This document shows, in pieces, positions 1-8,579 of a stretch of 64,000 nt of DNA (the stretch's first letter is position 1; each line of letters opens with the position of its first letter). This stretch comes from Nesterenkonia sp. Act20. Its GTDB lineage: Bacteria; Actinomycetota; Actinomycetes; Actinomycetales; Micrococcaceae. The position numbers were made by a program, and so were the translations under genes. The DNA is taken from contig NZ_JADPQH010000001.1 in assembly GCF_019173455.1 (NCBI RefSeq), positions 124,001 through 188,000 on the forward strand, written 5' to 3'. Under the pieces are notes generated by a model. It was not told the origin of the DNA. It ran no database searches and saw nothing but the letters and a program-made list of their open reading frames with translations.

Positions 1-299
1 AGAACCTGACCACCAAGATCCAGAACTACGGCGACACCGCCTACGGGTGGGCCATGGAGGACAGTCACGGCATCTTCAAGGTCATCGCTGATCGTCGCAG
101 CGGGCAGATCCTCGGGGCACACGTCCTGGGACATCAGGCCTCGAACCTCATCCAGCCGGTCATCCAGGCGATGAGCTTCGGCCAGGACGCCTATACCGCG
201 GCACGCGGCCAGTACTGGATCCACCCGGCGCTGATGGAGGTCACCGAGAACGCGCTCCTCGGTCTCGAGGTCCCGATCCCCGAGGACGCACCGCTCTGA
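1..299 (+). CDS. mtr: Mycothione reductase, C-terminal part (cut by window edge)
   Basis: The reading frame is open from base 3, so only the last 98 or so residues are present. They form the dimerisation domain of a class I flavoprotein disulfide reductase. The motif HPALME near the C-terminus gives the His and, five residues later, the Glu of the catalytic dyad seen across the glutathione reductase family. The wording of the domain ([16 protein letters not shown]) is that of mycothione reductase, which uses NADPH to reduce mycothiol disulfide in the actinobacterial cytosol. The next gene is a mycothiol-dependent reductase homologue, which supports the call. The FAD and NADPH domains lie outside the window, so a related disulfide reductase cannot be fully excluded. 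Confidence 0.8.
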   Translation, partial: NLTTKIQNYGDTAYGWAMEDSHGIFKVIADRRSGQILGAHVLGHQASNLIQPVIQAMSFGQDAYTAARGQYWIHPALMEVTENALLGLEVPIPEDAPL

Positions 300-484
300 G
301 CGCCTCCCGCTGACCGTCCGGTCTACCCATGCGCTCTGACTGCCCGGCGATCGGGGCGCCGCCGAGTTCTCAGGAATGGAATGCGAACAGTGCCAGTTGT
401 TGGGAGTGAAGCACCACAACGAACACGCGATACGACTGATCCGACGCCGGGGGCATGCCGCTCCCGTCCCGAAAGGAGCCTGAT

Positions 485-1087
485 ATGGCTGAACGCGTAG
501 ATTTCTGGTTTGACCCGCTGTGCCCCTTCGCCTGGGCCACCTCCCGCTGGATTCTCGAAGTGGAGCAGGTCCGTGACATCGAAGTGCACTGGAACGTGAT
601 GAGCCTCGGTGTGCTCAACGAGGACAAGAATCCCTCACCTGCAGAGGATGCCGAACAGCTTGCTCGCTGGATCCCCGCCCGGGCAGCGACCGCCGTCGCG
701 TTGAAGCACGGCGAGGAGAAGGTCGGCGAGTTCTACACCGCGGCCGGCACCGAGATCCACAACAACGGCAACAAGGACTTCGAGTCCGCCACGCTCAAAG
801 CGCTGCGCGCCGTGGGCCTTGACGAGGGTCTCCTGGCCGTGGCCAAGACCGACACCAACGACGACGAGATGCGCGCCTCGCACAACCGGGGCATCTCCCA
901 GGTGGGTCAGGACGTCGGCACCCCGATCGTGGCGTTCCAGGGGACGGCATTCTTCGGCCCGGTGATCACCCGCATCCCGCGCGGCGAGGACGCCGGAAAG
1001 ATCTTCGACGGCGCAGTGGCGCTGGCGGAGTACCCGTACTTCTTCGAGCTCAAGCGCTCGCGCACGGAGTCCCCGGTCTTCGACTGA
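485..1087 (+). CDS. Mycothiol-dependent nitroreductase-like DsbA-family protein (Rv2466c type)
   Basis: A 200-residue thioredoxin-fold protein with an inserted helical domain. The start FWFDPLCP, the early block TSRWILEVEQVRDIEV, the later DVGTPIVAF and FFGPVI, and the tail SYPFFELKR-like segment match the Rv2466c family of mycobacteria, which reduces substrates with mycothiol as electron donor. The ATG at 485 follows a GAAAGGAG ribosome site at 471-478; an upstream ATG at 455 lacks one. The active site is odd: it reads CPFA (Cys13 to Ala16), whereas the mycobacterial enzyme has CPWC, so the resolving cysteine is absent. A monothiol mechanism with mycothiol as resolving thiol is an inference. 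The neighbouring mycothione reductase would recycle the oxidised thiol. Confidence 0.8.
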   Translation: MAERVDFWFDPLCPFAWATSRWILEVEQVRDIEVHWNVMSLGVLNEDKNPSPAEDAEQLARWIPARAATAVALKHGEEKVGEFYTAAGTEIHNNGNKDFESATLKALRAVGLDEGLLAVAKTDTNDDEMRASHNRGISQVGQDVGTPIVAFQGTAFFGPVITRIPRGEDAGKIFDGAVALAEYPYFFELKRSRTESPVFD

Positions 1088-1101
1088 TCGAGACTGCTGG
1101 G

Positions 1102-1148
1102 GCATGAGAACGCCGGTGGGGGCAATGCCCTCACCGGCGTTCTCATGC
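1102..1148. terminator. Bidirectional rho-independent-type terminator
   Basis: A perfect 17-bp inverted repeat (arms 1102-1118 and 1132-1148, starting GCATGAGAAC) with a 13-nt loop. It lies between the convergent nitroreductase-like gene and the SDR gene, so it can end transcription from both sides. The U-tract is weak, as is common in high-GC actinobacteria. Confidence 0.75.
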
Positions 1149-1153
1149 GCTGC

Positions 1154-1918
1154 TCAGTCTTCGCGGATCACTTTGTGCTGCGCCGCCTGTGCCACGGGGC
1201 GCACGACCACCTGATCCAGATTCACGTGGTGGGGCAGCGTGACAGCGGTGGCGATGATCTCCGCGATGTCCTCGGCCATGAGGGGCTTCTTCACCCCGCG
1301 GTAGACGGCCTCCGCGGCCGCAGCGTCTCCGCGCAGCCGCTTGGCGCTGAACTCCTCGGTGTGCACCATGCCGGGGAGCACCTCGATGACGCGGATGTTG
1401 TGCTCTGCCTCCTCCAGGCGCAGCGCCCCGGTCAGCGCATGCTCACCGAACTTTGCCGCGTTGTAGCCGGCCCCACCTTCATAGGCGTCGAGTGCAGCGG
1501 TCGAGGTCACATTGAGGATGGTGCCTTCACCGTGGGCACGCAGCATCGGGATGAAGGCGCGGATCATGTTGAGCGGGCCCAGAACATTGACCTCGTACAT
1601 CCAGCGCCAGTCCTCGGCATGTCCTTCGGCCACCGAGTCCATGCCCAGAGCGCCGCCGGCGTTGTTGATCAGCGTGTCGATCCCGCCCGCGGCCGTGACC
1701 TCGGCCAGCGCAGCGTCCACCTGTTCCGGGTCGGTCACATCACAGATGAGCGGAATGATCCCCTCCTGCTCGGCCAGGCTCTCGAGCTTCTCCGCTCGTC
1801 GAGCCACGGCGAAGACGCGCCAACCCTCCGTGGTGAGTCGGTGTGCGGTGGCCGCGCCGATTCCGGAGGAGGCGCCGGTCACCAGCGCGCTGCGGGTGGA
1901 GATATCAGTCTGAATCAT
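1154..1918 (-). CDS. Short-chain dehydrogenase/reductase (YdfG-like)
   Basis: A 254-residue classical SDR with a Rossmann fold. The glycine-rich cofactor motif TGASSGIG is at residues 14-21, NNAG at 85-88, and the catalytic Ser139, Tyr152 (YNAAK) and Lys156 are all present. The basic residues after strand 2 (ARRAEKL) suggest NADP(H). The family closest by eye is the YdfG-type 3-hydroxy acid dehydrogenases, but the substrate cannot be read from sequence. The gene stands alone on the minus strand. A TAGGCT -10 box six bases before the ATG suggests a leaderless mRNA, and no clear ribosome site is visible. Confidence 0.85.
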   Translation of the reverse strand: MIQTDISTRSALVTGASSGIGAATAHRLTTEGWRVFAVARRAEKLESLAEQEGIIPLICDVTDPEQVDAALAEVTAAGGIDTLINNAGGALGMDSVAEGHAEDWRWMYEVNVLGPLNMIRAFIPMLRAHGEGTILNVTSTAALDAYEGGAGYNAAKFGEHALTGALRLEEAEHNIRVIEVLPGMVHTEEFSAKRLRGDAAAAEAVYRGVKKPLMAEDIAEIIATAVTLPHHVNLDQVVVRPVAQAAQHKVIRED

Positions 1919-1924
1919 GAGGAC

Positions 1925-1930
1925 AGCCTA
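1925..1930 (-). promoter_or_regulatory. Putative -10 box of the SDR gene (leaderless arrangement)
   Basis: TAGGCT on the minus strand ends six bases before the ATG at 1918. The layout TANNNT, six to seven bases, then RTG is the pattern of leaderless transcripts in actinobacteria. No convincing -35 box is visible. Confidence 0.4.
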
Positions 1931-1984
1931 GTGAGGCCGAGAGGCAGTCACCATGTGAGGGTCGAATGGTGAGACGACGCCGAC

Positions 1985-3136
1985 TCAGGACTTGGAGGAC
2001 CGCACCGCCAGAGACAGCCGATCAAACACCAGCTGTCGGGTCGGGCCCAGGTCGCTGAGGTCCCAGACGCTGTGCCGAGCTCCGCGTGCCCAGCGCACCG
2101 TCTCCCCGAGGTCTCGGGTCAATGAGTCGCGCCGCTCCGCCACGGCGCGCCGGACGTCGCCCGCGACCCAGGCATATCGATGCCCGACGGCGGCGTCCTC
2201 CAGCGTTGGCGTGGGCTCGCCCAAGGTGCGCAGTGCCCAGGCATGCGCGAGTCCCGGGCGCGCCGCGTCGGCGAGGGCCATGGAGCCGTAGAACCGTCCG
2301 TTGAGGTCGATCAGGTGCGGTGTCTCCTGCTCGTCCAACAGGAACTGCAGCTCGACGAGACCCTCCCAGCCGATACTTGTGAGCAGGGACTCTGCCCGGG
2401 CCGCCAGCTCGGCATCCACCGGGACGGTCTGGGCTCGGGTCGAGACCCCGTTGGGAGTCGGGAAGACCCGGGAGCTGATCTGCTGGACCCTGCCGTCGAG
2501 CCGTCCGTGATGAAAGAGGCCCACCAGGGCGCTGAGCGAACCCTCGATCGGCTTCTGCAGAACTGCGCGGGCGCCAGCGGCGTTGATGCGTTCCACCTGG
2601 GGCAGAGCCTGGCGGGGCCCGTCGAAGCGCTGCGCCTCGATCCGGTACGGCATCGTCTGGCCCGGGCTCCAATGTTCACGGCATTTGACCACCACGGGTC
2701 CGATCCACAGGCGCAGCGTTTCCTCGGTGGCAGCAACTGTGCGGGGAGTGGCGATCCCGGCACGTGCCGCCGCCTGGGCGAGCTCCAGCTTGTCCAGTGC
2801 ATTGCGCACGGCGTGGGCCGGGGGGTGAGCCACCGGTGCCGGGATCTGCTCCCGGAACTCGGCGAGGGCTGCCATCCAGTCATCGCCGGCACCGAAGACG
2901 ATGTCGTAGCCTCCGCTGCGCACGGCCTCCTGGACATCGTGGACGAAGGCGGCGCCGTCACCGCGCGGGCGAGCGACCACATGACGCCGGGCGCACGCCT
3001 TCGATGCGGTGACCATGCCACCGCCGTCGGGGGTCCCAACACCCACGGTCCAGCCGGAGCGGTGCAGAGCGCGCACTGCGGCGAGCGAGCCCCGGTCACG
3101 GGCGGTGCTGACGATCAAGGCTCGGCGGTGCATCAC
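1985..3136 (-). CDS. ATP-grasp domain protein, probable carboxylate-amine/thiol ligase
   Basis: A 383-residue protein. The N-terminal 100 residues resemble a pre-ATP-grasp Rossmann-like domain (ALIVSTARDRGSL, then VFGAGDDWM). The ATP-grasp core follows: DKLEL at 115-119, the nucleotide-binding lysine region VVVKCRE near 148-154, and the metal-binding end LIDLNGRFYGS near residues 280-291. Enzymes of this superfamily join a carboxylate to an amine or thiol through an acyl-phosphate. Substrates are unknown. The start is GTG at 3136 directly followed by ATG; a TAGAGT -10 box sits seven bases upstream. The gene is divergent from a MurJ-type flippase, so a cell-envelope role is possible but unproven. 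Confidence 0.7.
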   Translation of the reverse strand: MMHRRALIVSTARDRGSLAAVRALHRSGWTVGVGTPDGGGMVTASKACARRHVVARPRGDGAAFVHDVQEAVRSGGYDIVFGAGDDWMAALAEFREQIPAPVAHPPAHAVRNALDKLELAQAAARAGIATPRTVAATEETLRLWIGPVVVKCREHWSPGQTMPYRIEAQRFDGPRQALPQVERINAAGARAVLQKPIEGSLSALVGLFHHGRLDGRVQQISSRVFPTPNGVSTRAQTVPVDAELAARAESLLTSIGWEGLVELQFLLDEQETPHLIDLNGRFYGSMALADAARPGLAHAWALRTLGEPTPTLEDAAVGHRYAWVAGDVRRAVAERRDSLTRDLGETVRWARGARHSVWDLSDLGPTRQLVFDRLSLAVRSSKS

Positions 3137-3143
3137 CTTAGTG

Positions 3144-3193
3144 ACTCTACCAACGCTTCACCTCCCATTCGGCGAGGCGACGCGGGTTAGGCT
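3144..3193. promoter_or_regulatory. Divergent promoter region, ATP-grasp gene and murJ-like gene
   Basis: Two TAGNNT -10 boxes face away from each other. TAGAGT on the minus strand (3149 down to 3144) lies seven bases before the GTG of the ATP-grasp gene. TAGGCT on the plus strand (3188-3193) would start transcription near 3200. The second box touches an in-frame GTG at 3194, which therefore cannot be the murJ-like start and favours the ATG at 3245. Confidence 0.4.
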
Positions 3194-3244
3194 GTGACGC
3201 GCCAGAGACCACAGAAGAGAGACGACCATGCTCGGGGGAACGCG

Positions 3245-4849
3245 ATGAGCCGGCGGGGGAGCGGGGCAGAAGGCCCCGGACGTTTCAGCGTCTCCCGGGC
3301 CGCTCTGCTGGTGACCGCGCTGACAGCCGCCTCCACACTGTTGGGGCTGGCGCGCGACGTCGTCATCGGTGCTGTCTACGGCGCCGGCCCGGAGCTTGAT
3401 GCCTACCTCGTCGCCCAGGGCCTGATGAGCATCGTGCTCGGTCTCGTCGCGGATGCCGTCTCACGTTCGGTCACTCCCCGGGTCGCTCGGGAGGCGGCTG
3501 GGGAGTCAGGGCAGTGTCGCGGGCACCGCGGCTTCGACGTCGCGCTGACCGTCACGCTCGTCGTGCTGGGCCTCGCAGGGGTGATCGTCGGGCTGCTCGC
3601 CGGCCCGGTGACGTCGCTGATCGCGCCGGGGTTCAGCGGGGAACAGGCCGACGTGGCGGCCACCCTGACCCGGGTGATGCTGCTGGCCACCGTCCTTGTC
3701 GCCGGCACCGACCTGCTCGCCTCCCTGGTGCAGGCTCACGGAAGATTCGCCTGGTCCTCGTTGGAGGGCGTGCCGTTCAACATCATCATGATCGCGGCGG
3801 CCTCGCTGTTCGGTCCGCAGCACGGGGTGGTGGCGCTCGCCGTCGGCTTCGTCATCGGTTCCGGGGCACGGCTGGCCATGCAGCTGCCTCCGGTGCGTCG
3901 CATCGGGATTCCGCTGCGCGCCCGGGTCAATCTGCGCGACCCCGGCTTCCTGGAGATCGCCCGTCTGGTCCCGCCGATGCTGGTGGGCACGGCCGTGGTC
4001 AACGTGAACACGCTGGTGGACCGGGCGGTGGGTTCAACACTGCAGGAGGGGGCGATCACCGCGCTCTCCTACGGCTGGCGACTGATCCACCTGCCCGAGA
4101 CCCTGGTCATCACCGCGCTGCTGGTCCCGCTCTACCCCGCACTGAGCGCTGCAGCCTCGGATCGCAGCGAGGTGCGTGGTCTGGTCCGACAGGGCATGGC
4201 CGTCACGGTCACGGTGCTGACCCCGCTGACGGTGCTGCTGGTGCTCGCCGCCCGGCCACTCGTGGACCTGGCCTTCGGCCACGGGGCCTTCGATGCCCAG
4301 GCCGTCACGGACACGGCGCTCGCCGTCGCCTGGTACGCGCCGGCGCTGATCGCCCTGGGCTGTCGGCAGATCGTGGTGCGAGCCTCCTACGCGGTGGGCG
4401 ATGCGGCGTCGCCGGTGGTGGTGGCGGTGCTGGCGATGGTGCTCAACGTGGCAGGCGACCTTCTGCTCGCGCCGATCATGGGCATCGCCGGCATCGCCGC
4501 GGCGACCACCGCTTCGCTGGTGCTGGCGGCGGTGCTGAACATCTGGCTGCTGCATCGCCGACACCGCGGGGTGGACCTGCGGGGCGCCGCGGGGCTGCTG
4601 GGCCGCGCGCTCGGGCTCGGAGCTCTCGCGCTCGCGGCCGGCTACGCGGTCTCAGCGGCCTCCTGGATGCCGGGCAACCTCATGCCGGCGCAGCCCGATG
4701 CCGGAGCCTCCGCCTCGGCAGGGGTGCTCGGCGCGGTGGTCATCGCCGCCGTCGTCGCCGCGGTCTATGTGCTCGGGTTGATCCTGCTGCGCGCACCCGA
4801 GCGCTGGGTCCTGGCTCGCGGCGTGAACCTGCTGCGGCGCGGCCGCTGA
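3245..4849 (+). CDS. MurJ/MviN-type lipid-linked oligosaccharide flippase
   Basis: A 534-residue polytopic membrane protein with about 14 predicted membrane spans and a basic N-terminus (RFSVSRAALLV). The pattern LGLARDVVIGAVYG, a central ALSYGWRLIHLPETL and the late FGHGAFD are typical of the MurJ branch of the MOP flippases, which move lipid II or similar undecaprenyl-linked precursors across the membrane. There is no C-terminal pseudokinase extension like that of mycobacterial MurJ. ATG 3245 is preceded by GGGGGAA. The primary murJ of Micrococcaceae is usually found elsewhere, near the replication origin, so this may be a paralogue for another wall polymer; that is inference. Confidence 0.8.
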   Translation: MSRRGSGAEGPGRFSVSRAALLVTALTAASTLLGLARDVVIGAVYGAGPELDAYLVAQGLMSIVLGLVADAVSRSVTPRVAREAAGESGQCRGHRGFDVALTVTLVVLGLAGVIVGLLAGPVTSLIAPGFSGEQADVAATLTRVMLLATVLVAGTDLLASLVQAHGRFAWSSLEGVPFNIIMIAAASLFGPQHGVVALAVGFVIGSGARLAMQLPPVRRIGIPLRARVNLRDPGFLEIARLVPPMLVGTAVVNVNTLVDRAVGSTLQEGAITALSYGWRLIHLPETLVITALLVPLYPALSAAASDRSEVRGLVRQGMAVTVTVLTPLTVLLVLAARPLVDLAFGHGAFDAQAVTDTALAVAWYAPALIALGCRQIVVRASYAVGDAASPVVVAVLAMVLNVAGDLLLAPIMGIAGIAAATTASLVLAAVLNIWLLHRRHRGVDLRGAAGLLGRALGLGALALAAGYAVSAASWMPGNLMPAQPDAGASASAGVLGAVVIAAVVAAVYVLGLILLRAPERWVLARGVNLLRRGR

Positions 4850-4986
4850 TCTTCGGGCCGCTGATTCACGGTCGCTGATCCTCGGGCCCCGGGTGGAGGC
4901 GGAGCCTGAGCTGCGGGCCCTCGGCCCAGGCCGGAGCTCGCGGCCTCGGGTGCGGATGACGGGCTGCTTCGTGAAAGAATGGTCCA

Positions 4987-7629
4987 ATGGCTGAACAGAT
5001 CACGGGCACAGACGCGCCCGTCAAGACCCCCGACGTGCCCGAGAAGCCCGCCCTGGAGGGCCTGGAGGAGAAGCTCCACGCCGCCTGGCAGGCAGAGGAG
5101 ATCTACCACTTCAACGAGGACACCCAGCGGTCCCAGGTGTACTCCATCGATACGCCTCCACCCACCGCATCGGGCTCGCTGCACGTGGGACATATGTTCT
5201 CCTACACGCAGACCGACGTGATGGCGCGCTTCATGCGCATGTCGGGCAAGAACGTCTTCTACCCGCTGGGCTGGGACGACAACGGACTGCCCACCGAGCG
5301 GCGAGTGCAGAACTACTACGGGGTGCGCTGCGATCCCGCGCAGCCCTACGACCCTGACTACACCCCGCCGGAGAAGCCCGCGAAGAACCAGCGCGACTGG
5401 GACGCGATCAGCAGGGCGAACTTCATCGAGCTCTGTGAGACGCTCACCGTCGAGGACGAGAAGGTCTTCGAGGACCTCTTCTCCCGGCTCGGCCTGTCGG
5501 TGGACTGGCGGCAGACCTACCGCACCATCGACGACGACTCCCGTGCCGCCTCCCAGCGGGCGTTCCTGCGCGACATCCAGGCCGGCAACGCCTACACCGC
5601 CCAGGCGCCGACGCTGTGGGACATCACCTTCCGCACTGCCGTGGCGCAGGCCGAGCTCGAGGCGAAGGACCACCCCGGCGCGTACCACCGCTATCCGTTC
5701 ACCGTGAAGGACACCGGGGAGCAGGTCTTCATCGAGACCACCCGTCCAGAGCTGCTGCCCTCCTGCGTGGCGCTGGTCGCCCACCCGGACGACGAGCGCT
5801 ACCAGCACCTCTTCGGCAAGACCGTCATCTCGCCGCTCTTCGGCGTCGAGGTCGAGGTCAAGTCCCACGGCCTGGCACAGCCCGACAAGGGCTCCGGCGT
5901 GGCGATGATCTGCACCTTCGGCGACATGACCGATGTGACCTGGTGGCGCGAGCTGCAGCTTCCCACCCGCGCGCTGATCGGCCGCGACGGCCGCTTCTCC
6001 CGCGAGACCCCGGAATGGATCACCTCCGAGGCCGGAGCCCAGCACTACGAGCAGCTGGCCGGAAAGACCGTGCACTCCGCGAAAGAGGCAGTGGTCGAGC
6101 TGCTCAAGGCCGAGGACCTGCTCGACGGCGAGCCGAAGAAGATCACCCACGCGGTGCACTTCTACGAGAAGGGTGACAAGCCGCTCGAGGTCGTCACCTC
6201 CCGGCAGTGGTACATCCGCAATGGCGGGCGCGACGCCGGACGGCGCGAGAAGATGATCGCCCGCGGCAAAGAGATCTCCTGGCACCCCGCCTTCATGCGC
6301 TCACGCTACGAGAACTGGGTGGAAGGCCTCAACGGGGACTGGCTGGTCTCCCGGCAACGCTTCTTCGGCGTGCCGATCCCGGTCTGGTACCCGCTGAACG
6401 CCGACGCCGAGCCCGACTACGACAACCCGCTGCTGCCTGCGGAGACTCAGCTTCCGGTGGACCCTGCCTCGCAGGTCCCGGACGGCTACGAGGAGTCCCA
6501 GCGCGGCGTCGCCGGTGGCTTCATCGGTGAGGCCGACGTGCTCGACACCTGGGCGACTTCGGCGATCACCCCGCACATCGCGGGCCGCTGGGAGAAGGAC
6601 AACGACTTCTTCGACAAGGTCTTCCCCTTCGACCTGCGCCCGCAGGGTCACGACATCATCCGCACCTGGCTCTTCGCCTCGGCGGTCCGCGCGAACTCAC
6701 TGAACGACTCGGTGCCATGGACCAATGCCGCGATCTCGGGGTGGATCCTCGATCCGGACCGCAAGAAGATGTCCAAGTCCAAGGGGAACGTCGTGGTCCC
6801 GACCGAGCCGCTGGAGCAGTTCGGCTCCGACGCGGTGCGCTACTGGGCCGCCTCGGCGAAGCTGGGGGCGGACACCGCCTACGAGGTCGCGCAGATGAAG
6901 ATCGGACGACGCCTCTCGATCAAGCTGCTCAATGCCTCGAAGTTCGCGCTGAACCTCGGGGTCACCGAGGGCCACATCATCACCGACGAGGCCGGAACTG
7001 CAGTGCTCACCGAAGCGCTGGACCGAGCCTTGATCGCGGAGCTGCGCACCGTGGTGGATCAGGCGACCAAGCACTTCGCCGACTACGACTATGCCCGAGC
7101 GCTGCAGCTGGTGGAGTCCTTCTTCTGGTCCTTCACCGATGACTACGTCGAACTGGTCAAGGATCGCGCCTACGGATCCCGTGGCGAGGAGGCCCAGGCC
7201 TCTGTGTTGGCGGCTCTGGCGACCACGCTCGACTCGCTGCTGCGGCTCTTCGCGCCGATCCTTCCCTTCGTCACCGACGAGGTCTGGCGCTGGTGGCGCC
7301 ATGGCTCGGTGCACTCCACGCAGTGGCCCACGCCGGCAGGGCTGGAGTCCGTGCAGGGCTCCGCCGGGATGCTGGAGACCGTGGCTCAGGTGCTCTCCGG
7401 GCTGCGCAAGGTGAAGTCCGAGGCCAAGGTCAAGCAGCGCACCGAGGTCATCAGTGCGCGGATCTCTGCACGCAGGCAGACGCTCGCCCAGATCGAGGCG
7501 GCGCTGCCCGACGTTCAGGCCGCCACTCGGTCTCGTTCGCTGGAGCTTCTCGAGCAGGCCGACGCGGGGCAGTCCGTGGTGGTCACGGACGTTCAGCTCG
7601 CCGAAGAAGAGCACCAGCCCGCCCACTAG
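4987..7629 (+). CDS. valS: Valine--tRNA ligase
   Basis: An 880-residue class I aminoacyl-tRNA synthetase that charges tRNA-Val. The HIGH motif reads HVGH at 66-69 and KMSKS spans residues 594-598. The editing domain lies between them, with the conserved WYIRNGG block downstream of it, and a C-terminal anticodon-binding domain and short coiled tail follow. The sequence type (PLGWDDNGLPTERR) is that of the actinobacterial ValRS. The gene appears monocistronic: a MurJ-like gene ends 137 bases upstream, and the stop codon is the first base of a large palindrome that separates it from the convergent mgtC gene. No T-box is visible upstream. Confidence 0.97.
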   Translation: MAEQITGTDAPVKTPDVPEKPALEGLEEKLHAAWQAEEIYHFNEDTQRSQVYSIDTPPPTASGSLHVGHMFSYTQTDVMARFMRMSGKNVFYPLGWDDNGLPTERRVQNYYGVRCDPAQPYDPDYTPPEKPAKNQRDWDAISRANFIELCETLTVEDEKVFEDLFSRLGLSVDWRQTYRTIDDDSRAASQRAFLRDIQAGNAYTAQAPTLWDITFRTAVAQAELEAKDHPGAYHRYPFTVKDTGEQVFIETTRPELLPSCVALVAHPDDERYQHLFGKTVISPLFGVEVEVKSHGLAQPDKGSGVAMICTFGDMTDVTWWRELQLPTRALIGRDGRFSRETPEWITSEAGAQHYEQLAGKTVHSAKEAVVELLKAEDLLDGEPKKITHAVHFYEKGDKPLEVVTSRQWYIRNGGRDAGRREKMIARGKEISWHPAFMRSRYENWVEGLNGDWLVSRQRFFGVPIPVWYPLNADAEPDYDNPLLPAETQLPVDPASQVPDGYEESQRGVAGGFIGEADVLDTWATSAITPHIAGRWEKDNDFFDKVFPFDLRPQGHDIIRTWLFASAVRANSLNDSVPWTNAAISGWILDPDRKKMSKSKGNVVVPTEPLEQFGSDAVRYWAASAKLGADTAYEVAQMKIGRRLSIKLLNASKFALNLGVTEGHIITDEAGTAVLTEALDRALIAELRTVVDQATKHFADYDYARALQLVESFFWSFTDDYVELVKDRAYGSRGEEAQASVLAALATTLDSLLRLFAPILPFVTDEVWRWWRHGSVHSTQWPTPAGLESVQGSAGMLETVAQVLSGLRKVKSEAKVKQRTEVISARISARRQTLAQIEAALPDVQAATRSRSLELLEQADAGQSVVVTDVQLAEEEHQPAH

Positions 7630-7703
7630 CAAATTATCGTAGAGCTCTAGCGAATCGTAGGGCTATAGCTCTACGATTCCGCAGAAGCTCTACGATAATT
7701 TGC
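7629..7703. repeat. Nested perfect palindrome overlapping the valS stop codon
   Basis: Outer arms of 18 bp are perfectly complementary (7629-7646 and 7686-7703, core ATCGTAGAGCT). Inside them lies a second dyad, GAATCGTAG at 7652-7660 against CTACGATTC at 7671-7679, around a GCTATAGC-like centre. The motif TCGTAG(A/G)GCT occurs repeatedly in both orientations. It is strikingly AT-rich for this chromosome. It sits between convergent valS and mgtC, so it can act as a two-way terminator, but its nested layout is more elaborate than the other terminators in the window and could be a REP-like element or protein-binding site. Confidence 0.85.
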
Positions 7704-7738
7704 GGGTGAGGGGCGGCGGGTGGGGGGCGGCGGCCGGG

Positions 7739-8446
7739 TCAGTCGTTCTCGACGTTCGCGGTGCGGATCTCGAGCACGCCTTCGATCTCATGCAGCGCCT
7801 CGAAGAGCTGCTCGCGTCCTACCCGCTGAGTCCGCGTGAAGGTCATCGTCGCGTCCACGGCGAACCCGTCGGCGACCTCCATCCGGCGGGTGCGCACCAG
7901 CCGGGTCTCGTATCCCAGCTGCGATGCCTCTCCGAGGATCTCGCGCAGGATCCCACGGCCATCGGCGTAGCGCACCACGTACCGCTCGGAGCGATCGTGC
8001 CGGGGGAGTCGTCGCACCAGTGTGGTGACCAGCGTGACCGCCAGCAGATAGAGCACCACGGTGAGGGCGGCGATCATCGGCATCCCGGCACCGCAGGCCA
8101 TGCCCACCGCAGCCGTGACCCAGATCGACGCCGCAGTGGTCAGCCCGGAGACCATGTTCTGCCGCACGAACACCACTCCCGCACCGATGAAGCCGATGCC
8201 GCTGACGATCTGCGCGGCGATCCGCGAAGGGTCCAGCACCACATCGCCGCCGAGCAGATGCGAGAACCCGTAGGCCGAGACCAGGGTGAACAGCGCCGAG
8301 CCCATGCCCACCAGGATGTGGGTGCGCGCCCCCGCCGACTTCTGCCGCACGTCACGCTCGATGCCGATCGCCGCCGAAAGGACGAACGCGCTCACCAGAA
8401 GCAGCACCTGAGTGCCGAAGGTCTCCGGAAAGACATCGATCTCCAT
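7739..8446 (-). CDS. MgtC/SapB family inner-membrane protein
   Basis: A 235-residue protein with four to five membrane spans in the first 140 residues, including the family signature [20 protein letters not shown] and the glycine-rich [12 protein letters not shown]. The C-terminal 90 residues are soluble and look like the ACT-like domain found in longer MgtC homologues. MgtC proteins affect magnesium homeostasis, acid tolerance and, in pathogens, survival in macrophages, partly by acting on the F-type ATPase. The gene stands alone, with valS converging on it and the ileS leader diverging from it. No magnesium riboswitch was recognised ahead of it. Confidence 0.9.
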   Translation of the reverse strand: MEIDVFPETFGTQVLLLVSAFVLSAAIGIERDVRQKSAGARTHILVGMGSALFTLVSAYGFSHLLGGDVVLDPSRIAAQIVSGIGFIGAGVVFVRQNMVSGLTTAASIWVTAAVGMACGAGMPMIAALTVVLYLLAVTLVTTLVRRLPRHDRSERYVVRYADGRGILREILGEASQLGYETRLVRTRRMEVADGFAVDATMTFTRTQRVGREQLFEALHEIEGVLEIRTANVEND

Positions 8447-8567
8447 GGGTCTCGAATCCTCTGCTCATTGGGATTGTGGGAAAGCCCGCGGGCCAGGGGT
8501 GCAGCTCGGGCTGGAATCTAGCACGGTCGTGTGACGCTCAGGTTCTGCGCGCGGTCAGCAGACCCAG

Positions 8568-8573
8568 TAGACT
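8568..8573 (+). promoter_or_regulatory. Putative -10 box of the ileS leader transcript
   Basis: TAGACT lies just upstream of the first base-paired element of the T-box leader, which would place the transcript start near 8580. The same hexamer occurs ahead of wecC. The -35 region is not conserved. Confidence 0.4.
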
Positions 8574-8579
8574 AGTGCC

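Noticed and set aside
1145-1972. Long plus-strand open frame opposite the SDR gene
   Set aside because: It is the mirror of a clear SDR with intact catalytic motifs, and its own translation resembles no protein family. The high GC of the genome produces many such frames.
4850-4986. Short CGCTGAT repeats between the murJ-like gene and valS
   Set aside because: Three partial copies of a 7 to 10 base word in a GC-rich gap, with no regular spacing or dyad. Not supported as a functional repeat.
4765-6285. 506-codon minus-strand frame inside valS
   Set aside because: It lies wholly opposite valS, has no ribosome site and low-complexity Val/Leu/Gly text. It is a shadow frame.
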